In this document: positions 46,548-55,399 of the stretch, in pieces | Numbering within the stretch: the stretch's first letter is position 1 | Layout: each line of letters starts with the position of its first letter | Source: Tsuneonella sp. CC-YZS046 | GTDB lineage: Bacteria; Pseudomonadota; Alphaproteobacteria; Sphingomonadales; Sphingomonadaceae | Length of the DNA stretch: 64,000 bases | Assembly: GCF_035581365.1 (NCBI RefSeq) | Contig: NZ_CP141590.1 | Span: 2,910,001-2,974,000, forward strand | Reading direction: 5' to 3' | The notes under the pieces: model-generated | The model's input: the letters and a program-made list of their open reading frames with translations, nothing else | Databases searched by the model: none | What the model was told of the DNA's origin: nothing | Position numbers and translations under genes: made by a program

Positions 46548-47294
46548 ATGGCGCTGACAGTCCACCAGTTTCCGTGCCTGTCCGACAATTACGGCTATCT
46601 GATCCGCGACGAGGCGAGCGGCAAGGTCGCCGCGATCGACACGCCGGAGGCGGAGGCGATCATCCGCGAGGCGGAAAGCCTGGGCTGGCCTATCGACTAT
46701 GTGTTCAACACCCATTGGCACCCGGATCACGCGGGCGGCAATGAAGCGGTGAAGGCGCGCTTCGGCTGCGAACTGGTGGGGCCGGAGGAAGTGCGCGCCC
46801 ATTTCCCGGTCGACCGGATCGTGGCGGATGGCGACACGGTGGAGCTGGGCGAAACCCGCTTCGAGGTGCTGGATACCGGCGGCCATACCACGGGCCACGT
46901 CTGCTATTATGCGCCCGGCGAGGCGACGGTCTTCGTGGGCGACACGCTGTTCCCGCTCGGTTGCGGGCGGCTGTTCGAAGGCACGCCCCGGCAGATGTGG
47001 GCCAGCCTGTCCCGCCTCGCTGCCTTGCCGGAGGAAACCATGGCCTACAGCGCGCATGAGTACACGCTCTCCAACGGCCGCTTCGCGGTGACGGTCGATT
47101 CCTCGGCCGCGCTGGCGGAGCGGATGAAGCGCGTGGAAGCCGCAAGGGAGCGCGGAGAGCCGACCGTGCCGACCACCATCGGGGAGGAGCGGCGCACCAA
47201 TCCCTTCCTGCGCGCGCCCCTGCTGTCGGATCGGGCGGACCCGGCCGAAGCCTTCGCCGAGATCCGCGCCGCCAAGGACAATTTCAAGGGCTGA
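46548..47294 (+). CDS. gloB: Hydroxyacylglutathione hydrolase (glyoxalase II)
   Basis: 248 residues from the ATG at 46548, preceded by GAGGAG. Metallo-beta-lactamase fold with the zinc motif THWHPDHAGG, later GGHTTGHVCYY, VGDTLFPLGCGRLFEG and AHEYTLSNGRFA, and the C-terminal substrate segment near TTIGEERRTNPFLR. It hydrolyses S-lactoylglutathione in methylglyoxal detoxification. It is divergent from cysD and followed 42 bases later by a crotonase gene. Confidence 0.93.
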   Translation: MALTVHQFPCLSDNYGYLIRDEASGKVAAIDTPEAEAIIREAESLGWPIDYVFNTHWHPDHAGGNEAVKARFGCELVGPEEVRAHFPVDRIVADGDTVELGETRFEVLDTGGHTTGHVCYYAPGEATVFVGDTLFPLGCGRLFEGTPRQMWASLSRLAALPEETMAYSAHEYTLSNGRFAVTVDSSAALAERMKRVEAARERGEPTVPTTIGEERRTNPFLRAPLLSDRADPAEAFAEIRAAKDNFKG

Positions 47295-47336
47295 CCGGCA
47301 GGTCATGCGCTGCACGGTTCCGCAGGGAGAGGCGAA

Positions 47337-48140
47337 GTGACGGATCTGGTTCTCAGCGAGCTGACGGACGACGGCATCCTCGTCCTGACGCTGAACGCGC
47401 CCGCGCGGCATAATCCGATTTCCGATCCGCCCATGCTGGACGCGGTGGTCGCCGCGGTGGAGCAGGCCGACGCCGGACTGGCGGCGCGGGTGATCGTCCT
47501 GACCGGGGCGGGCAAATCCTTCTCGTCCGGCGGCAATGTGGAGGAAATGAAGCCGGGCGGCTCGCTCAACCCCGGCTCGCCGGCCATGACACGGCGCGGC
47601 TACAAGAAGGGCATCCAGCGCCTGCCGCTGCTGTTCGAAGCGCTGGAGGTTCCGGTCATCGCGGCGGTGAACGGCGCGGCGATCGGTGCTGGCTGCGATC
47701 TTGCCTGCATGTGCGACGTGCGCATCGCCAGCGAACGTGCGGTGTTCGCGGAAAGTTTCGTCAAGCTCGGGCTGGTGCCGGGGGATGGCGGGGCCTGGCT
47801 GCTGCCGCGCGTGGTCGGCTTCGCCAAGGCCAGCGAAATGGCGCTGACCGGAGAGCGGCTGGATGCGCGGGCGGCTTTGGCCTGCGGGCTGGTTTCCCGG
47901 GTCGTGCCCGCGGAGCGCCTGATGGATGAGGCGCTGTCGGTCGCAAGCATGATCGCCGCCAACCCGCCCCATGCGGTGCGGATGACCAAGCGCCTGCTGC
48001 GGGAGGCATGGCGGGCCAGCCTGCCTGCCACGCTGGAGATGTCGGCCGGGTTCCAGTCCGCCTGCCATGCCACCCGGGATCACGAGGAGGCGGTCAACGC
48101 CTTCCTCGAAAAGCGGGAACCGCGTTTTCGCGGGGAGTAA
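47337..48140 (+). CDS. Enoyl-CoA hydratase/isomerase (crotonase) family protein
   Basis: 267 residues from a GTG at 47337 with AGGGAGAGG upstream. Crotonase core: VIVLTGAGKSFSSGGNVEEM (oxyanion hole), VIAAVNGAAIGAGCDLACMC and FAESFVKLGLVPGDGGAWLL, with Glu in the expected first catalytic position (FAES). The C-terminal helices follow. It acts on an enoyl-CoA or related thioester; the substrate is not evident. The gene order with gloB suggests only shared transcription. Confidence 0.88.
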   Translation: MTDLVLSELTDDGILVLTLNAPARHNPISDPPMLDAVVAAVEQADAGLAARVIVLTGAGKSFSSGGNVEEMKPGGSLNPGSPAMTRRGYKKGIQRLPLLFEALEVPVIAAVNGAAIGAGCDLACMCDVRIASERAVFAESFVKLGLVPGDGGAWLLPRVVGFAKASEMALTGERLDARAALACGLVSRVVPAERLMDEALSVASMIAANPPHAVRMTKRLLREAWRASLPATLEMSAGFQSACHATRDHEEAVNAFLEKREPRFRGE

Positions 48141-48169
48141 GGCGCGGACGCGCCCAGGCCATGATCGTT

Positions 48170-49546
48170 TCAGGCTGGGTCTGGACCCTGCCCCGGGCCT
48201 TCCCGCGCCGCCGCTTCCGCCTGTTCGCGCTCCAGCCCGTTGAGCGTGCGCCAGGCCATCAAGCCCATGATGGCGTAATAGACCGCGCCGCCGATGGCCA
48301 CCGCCCAGGCAATGCCGATGGCGTCGTCTTCCTGCACCAGCGCGAGCATCGCGATGCCGAGCGCGCCCAGCGCGGTGAGCCGCGCGATCAGCGCCAGGCG
48401 CGCCCGCCCGGTGGCATGCAGCACCGGCTCGAAGGCCACGCTGGCCAGCTCGAAGGATGCCTCGATGGTCAGGGGGATCATCACGATATAGCCCGCGCGG
48501 AAGGCGTCGCCGCCGATGAAGCTCATCAGCTGGGCGCCGCAGGCCACGGCCAGCACCACCACCAGCGCGCCGCCGCCGCCCGCGATCAGGCTGGTCTGCA
48601 CCGCCAGCTTGCGGAACTCGTCGGCCGCCGCCGCCACCCGGGCGCGGGACATTTCCGCATAGACCGAGCGGGTGAGCAGGGTGGAGAGCTTGCTCAGCCC
48701 CTGGCTCAATTGCTGGGCGAGGCGATAAAGGCCGGCCGCCCGGGTTCCGGCGAAATAGCCGACCGCGAGGAGCGGGCCATAGCGCTTGACCGCTTCGACC
48801 GTGGCGGTCGCATAGGTTATCAGGAAGAAGCGGATGATCCCCGGATTGTCCCGCAGCGCGTGCCCGATCTCCTTCAGATGGCGCAGGCGCACCGCCTGGG
48901 GGCAGAGATAGCGCGCGGCGACCCAGTACATGACCGCTTCGAATATATCGATGATCGCCCAGGCGATGAGGAACTTGAGCAGGGTCGGCCCGGTCAGCCA
49001 GATCGCCACCGCCGACAGCAGGCGGCCCAGCGGAACCCAGGCTTCCACATAGACCGCGATGTCGAAGCGGTCGAGCGCGCGCACCACCCCGGTCGGGGCG
49101 GAGACCAGCGCCCACAGCATGGCGCAATTGAACCAGAAGGCGATGTCGATCAGCTCGGGATTGAGGTCCAGCGTATCGGCGAAATGGAAGAACACCACAT
49201 AGGCGATAAGGCAGCCGATCACCGCGCCGATCGCGTCGAGCGCGCCGGCCAGCATCCCCAGCCGGCCGAATGCGTTCCAGTTGCCTTGATGGACATGCTC
49301 CGCCCCGTAGCGGACCACCACCCGCCAGGTCTGGAAACCGGCGATGGCGATCAGCGCCTGCGCGGTGCCGAAGATCAGCGAGAAGTGGCCGAAGTCCTTC
49401 AGCCCCAGCGAACGCGTGACGATGGCGAGATAGACGAGGCTGCAGACCGCGCCGAAACCCTTGCCGCCCAACAGCCACACGGTGTTGGCGAACATTCGGC
49501 CCAGCATGGATTCGGGCATGAGTCGCGTGCGGGCCTTGGCTGCCAT
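48170..49546 (-). CDS. Oligosaccharide/lipid flippase (MOP superfamily, Wzx-like)
   Basis: About 458 residues from the ATG at 49546; ATGs at 49519 and 49606 are alternatives and none has a clear ribosome site. A string of 12 or so membrane segments begins ANTVWLLGGKGFGAVCSLVY. GAVVRALDRFDIAVY-like segment VVRALDRFDIAVYVEAWVPL and VKRYGPLLAVGYFAGTRAAG resemble polysaccharide-biosynthesis flippases. It would move a lipid-linked glycan or polar lipid across the inner membrane. It opens the headgroup cluster and is divergent from the cytidylyltransferase-like gene. Confidence 0.82.
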   Translation of the reverse strand: MAAKARTRLMPESMLGRMFANTVWLLGGKGFGAVCSLVYLAIVTRSLGLKDFGHFSLIFGTAQALIAIAGFQTWRVVVRYGAEHVHQGNWNAFGRLGMLAGALDAIGAVIGCLIAYVVFFHFADTLDLNPELIDIAFWFNCAMLWALVSAPTGVVRALDRFDIAVYVEAWVPLGRLLSAVAIWLTGPTLLKFLIAWAIIDIFEAVMYWVAARYLCPQAVRLRHLKEIGHALRDNPGIIRFFLITYATATVEAVKRYGPLLAVGYFAGTRAAGLYRLAQQLSQGLSKLSTLLTRSVYAEMSRARVAAAADEFRKLAVQTSLIAGGGGALVVVLAVACGAQLMSFIGGDAFRAGYIVMIPLTIEASFELASVAFEPVLHATGRARLALIARLTALGALGIAMLALVQEDDAIGIAWAVAIGGAVYYAIMGLMAWRTLNGLEREQAEAAAREGPGQGPDPA

Positions 49547-49641
49547 CGCGACGCATTTGGACGAGGCGGGGGGTTTCTGCAAGCCGTGCGGTGTCTTGCG
49601 CGCCATTGCAGCCCGGCGGAACAGCGCCTAATGCGCAGGCC

Positions 49642-50388
49642 ATGATCGAACACGCCATATTGCTGAGCGCGGGCCAGGGCTCGCGCATGCTGCCGCTGAC
49701 TGCCGAGCGGCCCAAGTGCCTCATCGAATTTTCGGGCCGCTCGCTGCTGGCCTGGCAGATCGAGATGCTGGCCCGGGGCGGGGTGAAGCGGATCGACGTC
49801 GTCACCGGCTTCATGACCGACATGGTGGACGAGGAAATCGCCTCCATCCGCGACCCCAGGGTCGAAATCGCGACCCGGTTCAATCCGTTCTACAAGGTGG
49901 CCGACAATCTCGGTTCCTGCTGGATCGCGCGCGAGGCGATGCGAGGGGATTTCCTGATCCTCAACGGCGATACGCTGGTTTCGGAAGACATCGTGCGCAA
50001 GGTGCAGGCCGGGAGCGAATGGCCGATCGCGGTGACGGTGGATGTCAAGGACAGCTACGACAGCGACGATATGAAAGTCTCGCGCGGGGTCGGCCAGGAC
50101 GAAGGCCGGCTGCTGCACATCGGCAAGACCCTGACCGCCGAGCAGAGCAATGCCGAATCCATCGGCTTCCTGGCCTTTCGCGGCGAAGGCGCGGAAATGT
50201 TCCGCGAGGCGGTGCGCAAGGCGATGCGCACGCCGGAAGGGGTGCAGCACTGGTATCTCAAGGTGATCGACACGCTCGCTGCAACCGGCAAGGTCGGAAC
50301 CGTGTCGATCGAAGGGCTGGGCTGGGCCGAGGTCGACTTCCTCAACGATATCGAGGTTGCGACCCGGCTTACCGACAGTTGGGCCTAG
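49642..50388 (+). CDS. Sugar/alcohol-phosphate nucleotidyltransferase (LicC/IPCT-like)
   Basis: 248 residues from the ATG at 49642. Nucleotide-binding signature AILLSAGQGSRMLPLTAERP with the conserved Lys in RPKCLIEF, then DFLILNGDTLVSEDIV (metal Asp) and NAESIGFLAFRGEG; the tail WAEVDFLNDIEVA is typical of LicC or inositol-phosphate cytidylyltransferases. It would form a CDP-alcohol or NDP-sugar. The CDP-alcohol phosphotransferase 0.5 kb away could use its product. Confidence 0.85.
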   Translation: MIEHAILLSAGQGSRMLPLTAERPKCLIEFSGRSLLAWQIEMLARGGVKRIDVVTGFMTDMVDEEIASIRDPRVEIATRFNPFYKVADNLGSCWIAREAMRGDFLILNGDTLVSEDIVRKVQAGSEWPIAVTVDVKDSYDSDDMKVSRGVGQDEGRLLHIGKTLTAEQSNAESIGFLAFRGEGAEMFREAVRKAMRTPEGVQHWYLKVIDTLAATGKVGTVSIEGLGWAEVDFLNDIEVATRLTDSWA

Positions 50389-50410
50389 GGCGGCGTTCTA
50401 GGGTCACGAC

Positions 50411-50854
50411 CTAAGCGAAGCCGCCCTTGAGCCAGGCGGCGAGCCGTTCCAGCTCCGCCGGTTCGAGCGCGACGGCATGGCCGAGGTCGGGTGTCCGGGG
50501 CCAGCCCACGTCGACGAATTCCCGCGCGCCTGCCTCGCCTTTGGGCCATTCCCGCACCCCTTCGTAGCGGGGGATGATGTGGAAATGGACATGCGGGTCG
50601 ACCATCATCAGCATCAGGTAATTGAGCTTCTCATAGCCGATCAGCTTGCCTAGCGCGCGCTCGATCGCCGCGCTGGCCCGCTTCAGTTCCGCATGGGCCG
50701 CTTCCGGCAGGTCGCCGAATGCGGTCGCGTCCGATTTCGCCGCCAGCACCAGGCTGCCCAGCGTCGGCTGCGCGGGGCGGGCCAGCACCACCCAGTGCTC
50801 GAACTCATGAACCAGCGAAGCCGGCCAGCCGAATTTCTCGATCGTCGCATTCAT
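50411..50854 (-). CDS. HIT family protein
   Basis: 147 residues. The histidine triad is HVHFHIIPRY near residue 92, preceded by the family segment KLNYLMLMMVD. HIT proteins hydrolyse or transfer nucleotidyl groups (for example NMP-linked compounds). It begins four bases after the CDP-alcohol phosphotransferase stop on the same strand, which suggests a role in handling nucleotidylated intermediates in this cluster. Confidence 0.88.
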   Translation of the reverse strand: MNATIEKFGWPASLVHEFEHWVVLARPAQPTLGSLVLAAKSDATAFGDLPEAAHAELKRASAAIERALGKLIGYEKLNYLMLMMVDPHVHFHIIPRYEGVREWPKGEAGAREFVDVGWPRTPDLGHAVALEPAELERLAAWLKGGFA

Positions 50855-50858
50855 GGCG

Positions 50859-51986
50859 TCAGCCCTCCGCCAGCCAGGATGTGATGGGACGCCCGGAAGA
50901 CGACAGGATCATCGCCTGAACCAGCCGGATGGCGTGGATGGCGCAGCTGATCGCGGTCCACCAGGCCACCGCGATCAGGCCCAGGTCGGGCCGGGCGAAC
51001 AGCATGGAGGCGAACAATATCACCATATTGGGGTTGCGGCGCGCGGTGATCAGGCGGAACCGGCTGTCGAACCTGCGCCAGACATGGATATGGATGCCCC
51101 CATAAAGCCGCATGAACGCGCCTTCTATCAGGCGCTGGACGACATAGCCGCCCTGGATCGCGGCCTGCACCAGCCAGAAGGTCTGGCTGTCATAGGCCAG
51201 GCCCCAGGCGGCCAGGCCGGTCGCCCAGAACCACCACCAGAACGGCGGATGGACGAGATCTATGCCATGGTCGAAGACATTGCCCCACCAGCTCGAGGTG
51301 ATGGTGCAGCGGGCCAGCTTGCCGTCCACCGTGTCCAGCACCATGAAGACGAGGCCCATCGCCATGCCCAGCCAGTAATGGCCCCAGGCGAAGGCGAAGG
51401 TGGCCGCGACGCACAGGATCGCGCCGAGCGCCGTCACCATGTTGGGAGTGATGCCCGCGCTGGCGGCGATCCGGGTCAGCACCAGCGCCCATTCCGGCCA
51501 GAGATATTTGGTGAGGACGTCGGTCACGCCCTTGTAGGCGCCGAAATAGCTGGCCCGCTCGGCCTGCCGCACGGTTTGCGGGGTCAATTCCAGCAGGAAC
51601 GGGGTTTCGCGTTTCCTGAGTTGCTTGTTCTCGATGGTCGGCCCGCTTTCGAAAGCGACCACCCGGAGCGGACCGGATGCGGCCAACGGCCGGCTTTCGG
51701 CCATGGCCGCGCGGATCGCGGCGGCATCGGCTTCGTCCGGCGCATGGGCCAGGGCCGGAACGCCGCCCAGGGTCAGCACGAGGCCCGGCTCGGCCGCGAC
51801 ATGGCGGAACCAGGCGGGATCGAACGCCACGGCGGCATTGCTCAGCACCACGGGCGCGGCCCGATCCGCGCGCAATCCCGCCGCTTCGGCCAGGCGGCGG
51901 GTGCGTTCGGCCATGGAAAGGCCCCAGAGCCTGGTGGGATTGCTGCCCACGCTTTCGCTGCCGGGCTTCGCTTGGCTGACGGTCAT
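50859..51986 (-). CDS. CDP-alcohol phosphotransferase with an N-terminal extra domain
   Basis: 375 residues. The CDP-alcohol signature D-x2-D-G-x2-A-R-x8-G-x3-D-x3-D is complete (DTVDGKLAR, then GNVFDHGID). Several membrane helices surround it. The first 135 residues (WGLSMAERTRRLAEAAGLRA, VVLSNAAVAFDPAWF) precede the usual fold and resemble a reduced nucleotidyltransferase-like module as in fused inositol-phosphate enzymes. It would join a CDP-alcohol to an acceptor alcohol, making a phospholipid or phosphodiester. The acceptor is not evident. Confidence 0.85.
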   Translation of the reverse strand: MTVSQAKPGSESVGSNPTRLWGLSMAERTRRLAEAAGLRADRAAPVVLSNAAVAFDPAWFRHVAAEPGLVLTLGGVPALAHAPDEADAAAIRAAMAESRPLAASGPLRVVAFESGPTIENKQLRKRETPFLLELTPQTVRQAERASYFGAYKGVTDVLTKYLWPEWALVLTRIAASAGITPNMVTALGAILCVAATFAFAWGHYWLGMAMGLVFMVLDTVDGKLARCTITSSWWGNVFDHGIDLVHPPFWWWFWATGLAAWGLAYDSQTFWLVQAAIQGGYVVQRLIEGAFMRLYGGIHIHVWRRFDSRFRLITARRNPNMVILFASMLFARPDLGLIAVAWWTAISCAIHAIRLVQAMILSSSGRPITSWLAEG

Positions 51987-52147
51987 GAAGGCGTGGACTA
52001 GGGTCTAGCGCGGGAAACCGCAATGGCCGTTCGTCCGGCAAGGGTTCCGGGGCGGGACGCCATGCAAGAAAAGGATATGTTTCCACCCCATGCGGGGATA
52101 AGGCGTTCGGGATGGATGGCACGGTCTATGAGTTCGAGAGGTTGCCC

Positions 52148-53143
52148 ATGGCTACGCAACGGCCGGTTCCGGCGGCGGCGCGGCGCGCGGGCGGCGGCCC
52201 CTCGGGCGCCCTTGTCGGGGTCATCCGCAATCCGCGCAGCCATCGCAACAAGGGCCACGCTCCGGAAATGGCGGAACGGCCCGATGTCATCACCCGCACC
52301 CCGCGCACGCGGGAGGAGCTGGCCAGGGATCTCGTCGAAATGGCGGGCATGGGCATCGCGATGCTGGCGGTCGACGGCGGCGACGGGACGGTGCGCGATG
52401 TGCTGACCTGCGGCGCATCCTGCTTCGGCGAGAACTGGCCGCGCATGATCGTGTTGCCCAAGGGCAAGACCAATGCCTTGGCCGTCGATCTCGGCCTGCC
52501 CAACCACTGGTCGCTGGCCGAGGCGCTGGACGCCGCGCGCCGGGGGCCGGGCGTCGATCGCCGCCCGGTGGTGGTGAACGGTGCTGGCGTGAATGGTGGC
52601 AGTCTTGTCGGATTCTTCCTGGGTGCCGGCATCTTCACCACGGCGACCAACGAAGGCCAGGTCGCGCATCGTTACGGTGCATTCAACAGCTTTGCAGTGG
52701 GATTGACGGCGGTTTCTGGAATACTCCAGGGCCTGTTCGGAACCGGCAGCAGAGGGTGGCGCGGGATCACCCCGATCAAGCTGTTTCTTGATGAAGAAGC
52801 GCGCGAAGTGCGGCGTAGCCAATATGGGCCGCCGGAAACCCGCTATGCCATCCTTGTTTCGACGCTGAATGATTTTCCGCTGGGCATAAAGCCGTTCGGC
52901 AAGCAGCCCGATGGCCTGAAATATCTGCTGGTCGATTATCCGTTGCGGCGTGTCATCGCCCTCGCGCCAGCGCTGCTGGCGGGTTGGGAAGGGGCCCTTC
53001 TCGGCAGGCTTGGCGTCCATCGCGGCCATGCGCAGGAAGCGATCTTCGATGTGGGCGACAAGTTCATCCTCGATGGCGAGGCATTTCCCGCCGGCCGCTA
53101 TCGCCTGACGCTTGGCCCCAAGCTCAACTTCGTGGCGCCGTGA
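52148..53143 (+). CDS. Diacylglycerol-kinase-like lipid kinase
   Basis: 331 residues from the ATG at 52148 with GAGAGG upstream; an ATG at 52112 lies in frame. DAGK catalytic motifs: GVIRNPRSHRNKG and LAVDGGDGTVRDVLTCGASC, then VLPKGKTNALAVDLGLP (family PxGTxNxxA position reads KGKTNALA). The C-terminal lobe ends with ILDGEAFPAGRYRLTLG. It would phosphorylate a lipid such as diacylglycerol, a sphingoid base or ceramide. GTGA overlap with the next gene. Confidence 0.82.
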   Translation: MATQRPVPAAARRAGGGPSGALVGVIRNPRSHRNKGHAPEMAERPDVITRTPRTREELARDLVEMAGMGIAMLAVDGGDGTVRDVLTCGASCFGENWPRMIVLPKGKTNALAVDLGLPNHWSLAEALDAARRGPGVDRRPVVVNGAGVNGGSLVGFFLGAGIFTTATNEGQVAHRYGAFNSFAVGLTAVSGILQGLFGTGSRGWRGITPIKLFLDEEAREVRRSQYGPPETRYAILVSTLNDFPLGIKPFGKQPDGLKYLLVDYPLRRVIALAPALLAGWEGALLGRLGVHRGHAQEAIFDVGDKFILDGEAFPAGRYRLTLGPKLNFVAP

Positions 53144-54036
53144 ACCAGACCCTGCAGAGCCGGGTTGCGGCAGGCCTGGCCCAAGCGGTGGCCGAGCCGG
53201 TCCGCCTGTTCGCGGAGCGGCTGGCGCAGGAGGCCGGGGCGCTGGCCGCGCTGTTCTACGGCTCCAACCTGCGGACCCGTTCGCTCGATGGCGTGCTGGA
53301 TTTCTACCTGCTGCTGCCGGGCGGCGTCGAAACGGGAATCTGGCCGAGGGTCAGCTATCATGAATGGCCGCATGAGGGGCTTGTCCTGCGCGCCAAGGTC
53401 GCGACCATGACGCTTGCCACCTTTCGCGCGGCTGCCGCTGGCGAATTGCTCGATACGACGATCTGGGCGCGCTTCGTGCAACCCGGCGCGCTGGTCTGGT
53501 CGCGGGATGCGGAAACCGGCGGGCAGGTCGCGGGGGCGATTGCCTGCGCGGCGGTCACGGCGGCGCGGCTGGCCGTCGCCCTCGGGCCGGAGCGGGGCCG
53601 GGCGGAGGATTATTGGCGCGCCCTGTTCCGGGCCACTTACAAGGCGGAGTTCCGGGTGGAGAAGCCCGGCCGCGAGGATTCCATCCTGGCCGCCAATCGC
53701 GCGCATTTCGATGGCCTGCTGCCGCTGGCGCTGGTCGCGGCGGCGATCCCCTTCGAGGAGAGGGACGGCGTGCTCGCGCCCCGGCTGGACGGGGCGGAGC
53801 GGTGGACGATCAGGCATTGGTGGCGCCGCCGCCGCCGGCTCGGCAAGCCCTACAACCTCGTCCGCCTGCTGCGCGCCTCGGCCACGTTCGAAGGGGCCGC
53901 CCGCTATGCCGCCTGGAAGGTGGAGCGGCACACTGGCGTTCCGGTCAAGCTCACGCCGTGGCGCGAACGCCATCCGGTCCTGGCCGCGCCCGGCGTGTTG
54001 TGGCGGGTGTGGCGCGCCCGGCGCAATGCGTCATGA
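53140..54036 (+). CDS. Uncharacterised protein, possibly nucleotidyltransferase-like
   Basis: 298 residues from a GTG at 53140 overlapping the lipid-kinase stop. Near residue 43 ALFYGSNLRTRSLDGVLDFY has the shape of a pol-beta-type nucleotidyltransferase motif (GS followed by D-x-n-D), but the acidic spacing is irregular. The remainder (YWRALFRATYKAEFRVEKPG, WWRRRRRLGKPYNLVRLLRA) is basic and helical. I do not recognise a family. The stop overlaps the next start (ATGA), so it is an integral member of the lipid-kinase operon. Confidence 0.6.
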   Translation: MNQTLQSRVAAGLAQAVAEPVRLFAERLAQEAGALAALFYGSNLRTRSLDGVLDFYLLLPGGVETGIWPRVSYHEWPHEGLVLRAKVATMTLATFRAAAAGELLDTTIWARFVQPGALVWSRDAETGGQVAGAIACAAVTAARLAVALGPERGRAEDYWRALFRATYKAEFRVEKPGREDSILAANRAHFDGLLPLALVAAAIPFEERDGVLAPRLDGAERWTIRHWWRRRRRLGKPYNLVRLLRASATFEGAARYAAWKVERHTGVPVKLTPWRERHPVLAAPGVLWRVWRARRNAS

Positions 54037-54803
54037 CCTGCAGCGCGCTCATTCTCGCCGGTTCCCGCGCCGGTGAGGCGGATGCGCTCGCCGCCTCGGA
54101 AGGCGTGTCGCACAAGGCGCTGATCGAGCTGGAAGGGCTGCCGCTGCTCGCCCGGGTCCATGCGGCCCTGACCGCGGCGGGGATGGAGCGGATCGCGGTA
54201 TGCGCGAGCGACCCGGAGGTGATCGCGCTGGCCGAGCGGCTGGGGGCGGTCGTGACCGAACCGGCCGACGGGCCGAGCGGAAGCGTGGCCCGCGCCTTTG
54301 CCCGCCTCGGCGCGCCGATGGTGGTGACAACGGCGGATCATGCCTTGCTGCGGCCGCGCTGGGTCCGCCAGTTCATCGAGAAGACGCCGCCCGATGCCGA
54401 TGTCGCGATCCTGCTTGCGCGCCGGGCCGCGGTGGAAGCGGCGATGCCCGGCAGCCGGCGCACATGGCTGCGCTTCGCCGATGGCGAATGGTCGGGATGC
54501 AACCTGTTCCACCTCGCCACCAGCCGGGCCGAAGCGGCGATCGAGAGCTGGGCCGGGGTGGAGGCGGACCGCAAGCGGCCCTGGCGGATCGCCGCCCGGC
54601 TCGGCTACGGCACGTTGTGGAATTACTGGCGCGGGCGCCTGACCATGCAGGGCGCGGTCGCCCGGCTCGGGCGGCAGATCGGGATCTCGGCGGCGGTGGT
54701 CAGCGCGGCCGACGGGCTTGCCGCCGTCGATGTGGATAGCATGAAGGACCTCGCCGACATCCGCGCGCTGGTGGCGGAGCGGCGGGCCGGCGCGGGATTG
54801 TAG
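54033..54803 (+). CDS. MobA-like NTP transferase
   Basis: 256 residues from the ATG at 54033, overlapping the preceding stop. Start MTCSALILAGSRAGEADALA, then GVSHKALIELEGLPLLARV with the conserved Lys, and VVTTADHALLRP (metal-binding Asp). These are the features of MobA-like nucleotidyltransferases; the canonical GxGxR is altered to GSRAGEAD, common in one subgroup. Together with the unknown protein and the lipid kinase it may prepare a phosphorylated lipid headgroup. Confidence 0.82.
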   Translation: MTCSALILAGSRAGEADALAASEGVSHKALIELEGLPLLARVHAALTAAGMERIAVCASDPEVIALAERLGAVVTEPADGPSGSVARAFARLGAPMVVTTADHALLRPRWVRQFIEKTPPDADVAILLARRAAVEAAMPGSRRTWLRFADGEWSGCNLFHLATSRAEAAIESWAGVEADRKRPWRIAARLGYGTLWNYWRGRLTMQGAVARLGRQIGISAAVVSAADGLAAVDVDSMKDLADIRALVAERRAGAGL

Positions 54804-54868
54804 GGCGTGGCGTGGGGCCAGTCCCCGCAAGCGCCGCCACGGCCCACGCCCTCAGCCGGGGCCAGGCC

Positions 54869-55399
54869 CTAGCGGTATTTCATGTCGATCTGGATTGCCT
54901 TCACCCCATTGCCGACATTGAAGGCGGTCTTGGTGTGGCTCGGCTTGCCGAGATTGAAGATGTTGAGGCTCGGATTGTTGGACATGCCGCCGCCATCCCT
55001 GGAGATGCTGGTCTTTCCGTCCCCGTCCGTGTCATGGCGCACGGCGATGCCGTAAACCCCCGCGTCCGGCACGGGCACGCAAAAGGTCATGCTGCCGCTG
55101 CGCGCGGGCGTTTCTATCCGGTTGATCCAGCGGCCCTTCTGCAGCCAGTCCGCCGCCGTGCCGCGATAGCTCTGGACCCGGATCATGCCGCTGGACGAAC
55201 GGATGCCGTTCACCGTCACGCGCACGGCCGGCCCTTGCCCGGGGCTGCACTTGCTCAGATCGTTGGCGATATGCTGGCGATACTGGCTCTGCGCCATGGC
55301 GGGCGCGGTGACGGGCGCCAGCATGGCTCCCACGGCGCCGAGGGTGGCGATCGCGATGGCGGCTATCGATCTGGACTGCATTGCGGTCCCCTTTTTCAT
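54869..55399 (-). CDS. Exported DUF2141 domain-containing protein
   Basis: About 176 residues from the ATG at 55399 (MKKGTAMQSRSIAAIAIATL); an ATG at 55381 is also possible. Signal peptide ends near APAMAQS. The DUF2141 core is visible: VRVTVNGIRSSSGMIRVQSY, VPDAGVYGIAVRHDTDGDGK and MSNNPSLNIFNLGKPSHTKT. Members are secreted and of unknown function, often Ca-binding-like loops (DTDGDGK). It stands alone on the reverse strand between forward genes. Confidence 0.8.
   Translation of the reverse strand: MKKGTAMQSRSIAAIAIATLGAVGAMLAPVTAPAMAQSQYRQHIANDLSKCSPGQGPAVRVTVNGIRSSSGMIRVQSYRGTAADWLQKGRWINRIETPARSGSMTFCVPVPDAGVYGIAVRHDTDGDGKTSISRDGGGMSNNPSLNIFNLGKPSHTKTAFNVGNGVKAIQIDMKYR

Noticed and set aside
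46464-49883. A 1139-residue open frame on the reverse strand
   Set aside because: It crosses gloB, a crotonase, the flippase and a nucleotidyltransferase gene, is low-complexity (Arg, Ala, His rich) and is an antisense or out-of-frame shadow of GC-rich genes.
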